Assembly: GCA_020310875.1 (NCBI GenBank)
Contig: CM035415.1
Coordinates: forward strand, 195,114,432-195,178,431
Direction: 5' to 3'
Length of the DNA: 64,000 bases
From: Ceratopteris richardii
Lineage: Eukaryota; Streptophyta; Polypodiopsida; Polypodiales; Pteridaceae
The notes under the pieces were generated by a model. The model was not told the DNA's origin, searched no databases, and saw only the letters and a program-made list of their open reading frames with translations. A program made the position numbers and the translations under genes. This document shows positions 62,101 to 64,000 of the stretch, in pieces (the stretch's first letter is position 1; each line of letters opens with the position of its first letter).

Positions 62101-63207
62101 GACACAATTGAGATCGAGGCACCGGAATGGATGCAAAAGTTAGAGAAAGTAGCCACGACGCATGATGACAGGGTGGCCGTCCAAATCGCATTGATGTCAA
62201 AATTGGAAGAAGTGGTAATAAAATCTGATTATTTCCAGAATCTTTCACACCATAGGTGGATCGGGCCATCGGATGATCTGTATGTACCTTTTTGCGTACT
62301 GATGGCGGATTATAATGCGGAGATCAAGCGCCACACCTCAAGGGAACCCACCTCTGCCACCCAATTTGCACCCGATGACATCCCAGAGAGTGCCAAGCAA
62401 GGACATATCCGGCAACCAACATGGAGAATTCGACTGCTCGAAACCTATCCGGAAATGGTAAGAACGTGGAACAACATGCCATTGTACATCAAATATAATC
62501 CATGTTATTGCCCTGTGTTCCGAAGGAGATCCTGGCCGGAGTACACACATACAGTGCTGACGATTAAAGGATGCGAGAAGTGGCTAAATTACGTGTACTT
62601 CGCACCCCCTAAAGGCGCACCCACAATTGGCTATATGATTTCAACGATCCGGCATTGGGGGGCCCGTTTCAAGAATGTTCCTGATATCATGACTCAGATG
62701 TGCCTGAAAATTTTCGAACTTATGCTGGTCACCTTCAGGACCTTCAAAAATGTCAAGGAACCGCATCTCTCAGCACTAGGATTTAATGAAGGGAACCAGG
62801 ATCTTGTATACGACATGCGCACAACTCCATCGATCAATGTTGTGTATGCATGGCACGCTCGCATCAAATATCTACCGGCTTGTTTCAAACAAACGTTCGA
62901 AGAGATGTTTGTCACGGGATTCTGGGAATATCATTCCGAGATATTCATTCCCAGACCATCCCATCTCTTGCAGTTGTTTGCAGTGGAACAAGCTCTCCAC
63001 TCCGAAAAGCTACGTATGCCACATCCAGAGGTTCCTGGGCCGGTAGACTGGGATGCTCTTCTGACAGATTTGGCCAAAGGGTTGCGAATTGCCGAACATC
63101 ATTTAGCGCAGGACGTCGTTGAATACTACATCCAAAAAACCTCTCAACAAGGGTCTGTCAGGGACGATAGACGCGAGAGAGGGGGGGGGTGTCGGAGCTG
63201 GAGCTGA
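59152..63207 (+). CDS. Element D ORF3: large protein of unknown function, intact
   Basis: 1351 residues with no stop, starting MADTVGTSSQ. The N-terminal domain (about residues 55-320) opens SHWFSDVAG and is followed by KKMRGT. A Ser/Thr/Pro-rich stretch (about 570-725) is unique to D. A coiled coil with Gln/Glu/Leu repeats (about 740-950) follows. The C-terminal domain (about 1040-1330) has NPCYCPVFRRRSW and FEEMFVTGFWEYHSEIF. The last six codons run through the polypurine tract into the 3' LTR. It sits where env lies in env-bearing elements, but no signal peptide or obvious transmembrane helix is visible. Unknown family; shared with A and C. Confidence 0.88.
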   Translation: MADTVGTSSQAGSSPQVMDIESLPVEEELKERPAALRALHAIPIQNPPQGHTMPVGKASHWFSDVAGPLGEGTYMWESEVEFNGRWGRYHFFTREFERLQNNEGLKPIWKKAGLYDYFKSQLPKPDFLRCSYLISTLTPSKDKKGYSSFVLPSLTRGNELKRFCLTINLVREALDMQGMHIPTEKETMVPDNMKNRNLTKLKDMVAMTPTIAIHLRMVMQHFAFPAQDRFTMPPKKIWFSLYLADAFELTINMPHWIIDQIHMAHQRWYKKQRSVLYGCCALTRIVYRCLAYDVPVQRALIWSRAQEFQRRLSAVGPPSKKMRGTVQMPCAQARGATLTPETTPRLPRRVQPFTIRLPRHSTDGPNLVFPPVPTDLEFPHGFTLEDLTNEEVARIIEAVNAEVEEEQASGQQTVPDQAQPSQPDVVNVDTEEEAHGETQGRHSEAEEQEYDPEALQVLEGAPAYTSALKKLYDTMNRVQEQHRLSLAAGKALMNQILEEEGVDEQYRATLEMISDALGVPETVHTALVHSRRTERRYGRRPPRTGKQMNVLGSGPQGTPTTTGTTHTVHATEEAHTSSAPPSPPLPPSPPHRPHSPPSTTVTSTVTTSETTTHINTQTISPPTHSTSTENTSLTTATIHLTTPSTLPRSSQLHTPLYTFTTLTATTIPIFTVTPTTNPTFMEVSPTSAPLPSPIYPQSPIPPPPPSPVPSTAFTTPFPFPYPSAFNTIPLGNLFNNMHQCMAQLQQHYQHLDDQHTRLFQRHEDLQERCRDLEEQKQQLEQKHVTLQEQYAQLEANPPQTDDEERRHMDELLHSQITENMKLRRNLGLLCKHMSTALEENKRLQKQNEENLEAAMEGSPQEIDPERFKAIPSENMQVVLETHADLMEAHAALEKERDELRRQLATRQTEPSPSITAAETSEEVSKLRAELEELRSKVMQYERQPSPLVDPEPDDLVPIEVEETFEDPYVPMPTPGGKRIEQGMDTIEIEAPEWMQKLEKVATTHDDRVAVQIALMSKLEEVVIKSDYFQNLSHHRWIGPSDDLYVPFCVLMADYNAEIKRHTSREPTSATQFAPDDIPESAKQGHIRQPTWRIRLLETYPEMVRTWNNMPLYIKYNPCYCPVFRRRSWPEYTHTVLTIKGCEKWLNYVYFAPPKGAPTIGYMISTIRHWGARFKNVPDIMTQMCLKIFELMLVTFRTFKNVKEPHLSALGFNEGNQDLVYDMRTTPSINVVYAWHARIKYLPACFKQTFEEMFVTGFWEYHSEIFIPRPSHLLQLFAVEQALHSEKLRMPHPEVPGPVDWDALLTDLAKGLRIAEHHLAQDVVEYYIQKTSQQGSVRDDRRERGGGCRSWS
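63154..63189 (+). promoter_or_regulatory. Stem-loop and polypurine tract of element D
   Basis: TCTGTC pairs with GATAGA (one G-T pair) around AGGGAC at 63154-63171. GCGAGAGAGGGGGGGGG runs to the LTR start at 63190. It overlaps the end of ORF3. Confidence 0.8.
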
Positions 63208-63875
63208 AGGATTGACAAGACAAGGAAGCACAAGAAGAGAGTCCGAGAGAAGAGAAGGCCCAAGCAGACAAGGAAGTCAACGAAGACCCGGCAAGTAGGC
63301 CAACAATTTTTCAAGAAGAAGCACTTATGAACATTCACGCAGATTTAGCACTAAGGCAACCTTAATCTTTCAAAACCTCTACACCCATTAAAAGTGATTA
63401 TCATCACTAAGCACCATTGTAAATATCATTTCATCTTTTTGTAGCTCCATTTTGTGCAAGCCAAGGAGTCCTTGAGCTTGAGGAGCATTAGAAGTATCTA
63501 CCTGCCAAATTTCGTATTTTTTAGATATCGTTTGAGCCCTCAAATAAGCCCTGGAACCTAATTGTTAACTAGGCCGGACACTAGGTCTGGACAGGGCCAA
63601 AACTTAGCCAAAAACTATAAAAAGAGCTAGAGAGCTCATTTTGGGGGGGAGATTGTAATTAAAACGAACTTGTAAGAGCATTTTGAAAGTAATCTAAAAG
63701 CTCCATTGATTCTCACTCTTTGTCTTGCCGTGTGTGCGCGTGTGTGTGTATGTGTGTGCATGCTTGTGTGCTTCTCACTCACGCACTTGTGCCGCCACTT
63801 GCTCAAGGTCTTCATACCATCCTCACGTCTTCCCGGATTGACATTAAAGGAGGTGCTACTCATCATTGAGCTACA
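63190..63875 (+). repeat. 3' LTR of element D
   Basis: 686 bases, differing from the 5' copy at three sites (TGTC/TGTT start, AAGCACC/AAGAACC, GTGCGCG/GTGCACG). TSD AAGGG follows at 63876-63880. TATAAAAA lies at 63616-63623. Confidence 0.96.
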
Positions 63876-63880
63876 AAGGG

Positions 63881-64000
63881 AGAAGAAGAAACCAGAAAGG
63901 TTTGGTTATGATACTTCTTTGGTCACCAAGCACTCAATCTACATTGCAAAGGATTCAACCAATGAAGAACCTACCACATTCAAAGAAGCACAAAGCAAGA
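63881..64000 (+). CDS. pol: Element E linker between integrase and RT (runs off window)
   Basis: After the second AAGGG the E frame resumes (KKPERFGYDTSLV ... STNEEPTTFKEAQSK). EPTTFKEA is the typical copia sequence just before reverse transcriptase, so RT should begin right of the window. Confidence 0.85.

Larger units (their letters stand above)
46920..63875 (+). mobile_element. Element D: full-length gypsy element with ORF3
   Basis: Two 686-base LTRs (three differences) flanked by AAGGG enclose 16,956 bases in all. The order is perfect tRNA-Asp primer site, leader array, one giant gag-pol frame (49460-58948, two stops), intact ORF3 (59152-63207), hairpin, PPT and LTR. It is the fullest representative of this lineage in the window. 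The two stops and a changed protease glycine probably make this copy itself defective. Confidence 0.96.
22659..64000 (+). mobile_element. Element E: Ty1/copia retrotransposon interrupted by C, H and D
   Basis: E's own segments are 22659-24911, 39031-39414, 45862-46919 and 63881-64000. It has a 5' LTR, an initiator-Met primer site, gag, protease and the integrase region; RT, RNase H and 3' LTR lie beyond the window. Each insertion has a perfect 5-bp target duplication (CTTTC, GAGAG, AAGGG). When the insertions are set aside the coding frame is continuous over about 2.7 kb apart from TAA at 46913-46915. Confidence 0.93.

Noticed and set aside
59152..63207. ORF3 as a retroviral envelope protein
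   Set aside because: No signal peptide, no clear transmembrane helix and extensive charged coiled coil; only the position suggests env.
1..64000. Host protein-coding genes, tRNA or rRNA genes
   Set aside because: All long frames are retroelement proteins except the Argonaute-like fragment; tRNA-like words are only primer sites.

Overview
This window looks like nuclear DNA from a land plant with a large, repeat-rich genome. It is almost entirely LTR retrotransposons stacked inside one another, and I found no intact host gene. The coding content is Ty3/gypsy with a tRNA-Asp-type primer site (non-chromovirus Athila/Tat-like by its RT motifs) and Ty1/copia with an initiator-Met primer site. I cannot name the species. 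A seed-free vascular plant or gymnosperm is a guess.

Layout. (1) 1-15519: element A, a plus-strand gypsy element missing its 5' LTR. It has a palindrome-rich leader, a broken gag-pol and a third ORF (ORF3), then the 3' LTR. (2) 15520-17078: old gypsy gag fragment G on the minus strand, cut by A and B. (3) 17079-about 20940: element B, a minus-strand deleted gypsy element (3' LTR, second protease, integrase tail) carrying an Argonaute-like gene fragment where ORF3 would be. (4) About 20940-22658: element B2, plus-strand gypsy with a truncated LTR, a leader array and a leader-to-pol deletion. (5) 22659-end: copia element E, interrupted three times, each with a perfect 5-bp target duplication: by C (24912-39025, gypsy, minus, TSD CTTTC), H (39415-45856, copia, minus, TSD GAGAG) and D (46920-63875, gypsy, plus, TSD AAGGG). 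With these removed on paper, E keeps one reading frame except for a single TAA.

The most interesting material is the gypsy lineage represented by A, B, B2, C and D. Its members share (i) a leader made of short palindromes around ATCGCGAT, with sequence private to each element; (ii) a very long gag-pol with a second aspartic-protease-like domain and a W-x-P-K repeat tail after integrase; (iii) a duplicated zinc-binding module in front of the integrase core (A and D); (iv) a large coiled-coil ORF3 of unknown function preceded by plausible splice acceptors (A, C and D); and (v) a small stem-loop just before the polypurine tract whose stem differs between members while pairing is kept. Element C is the key case. 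It has lost reverse transcriptase, RNase H and integrase in frame, yet keeps two undamaged ORFs of 1480 and 1481 residues and LTRs that differ at only about two of 832 positions. It is therefore a recently moved non-autonomous element that has retained gag, both proteases and ORF3.

LTR differences counted by eye give H about 9/1023, D 3/686 and C about 2/832, all younger than their host E. The damage in A and the degraded primer site of B2 are mostly C-to-T or G-to-A, as expected of methylated, silenced copies.
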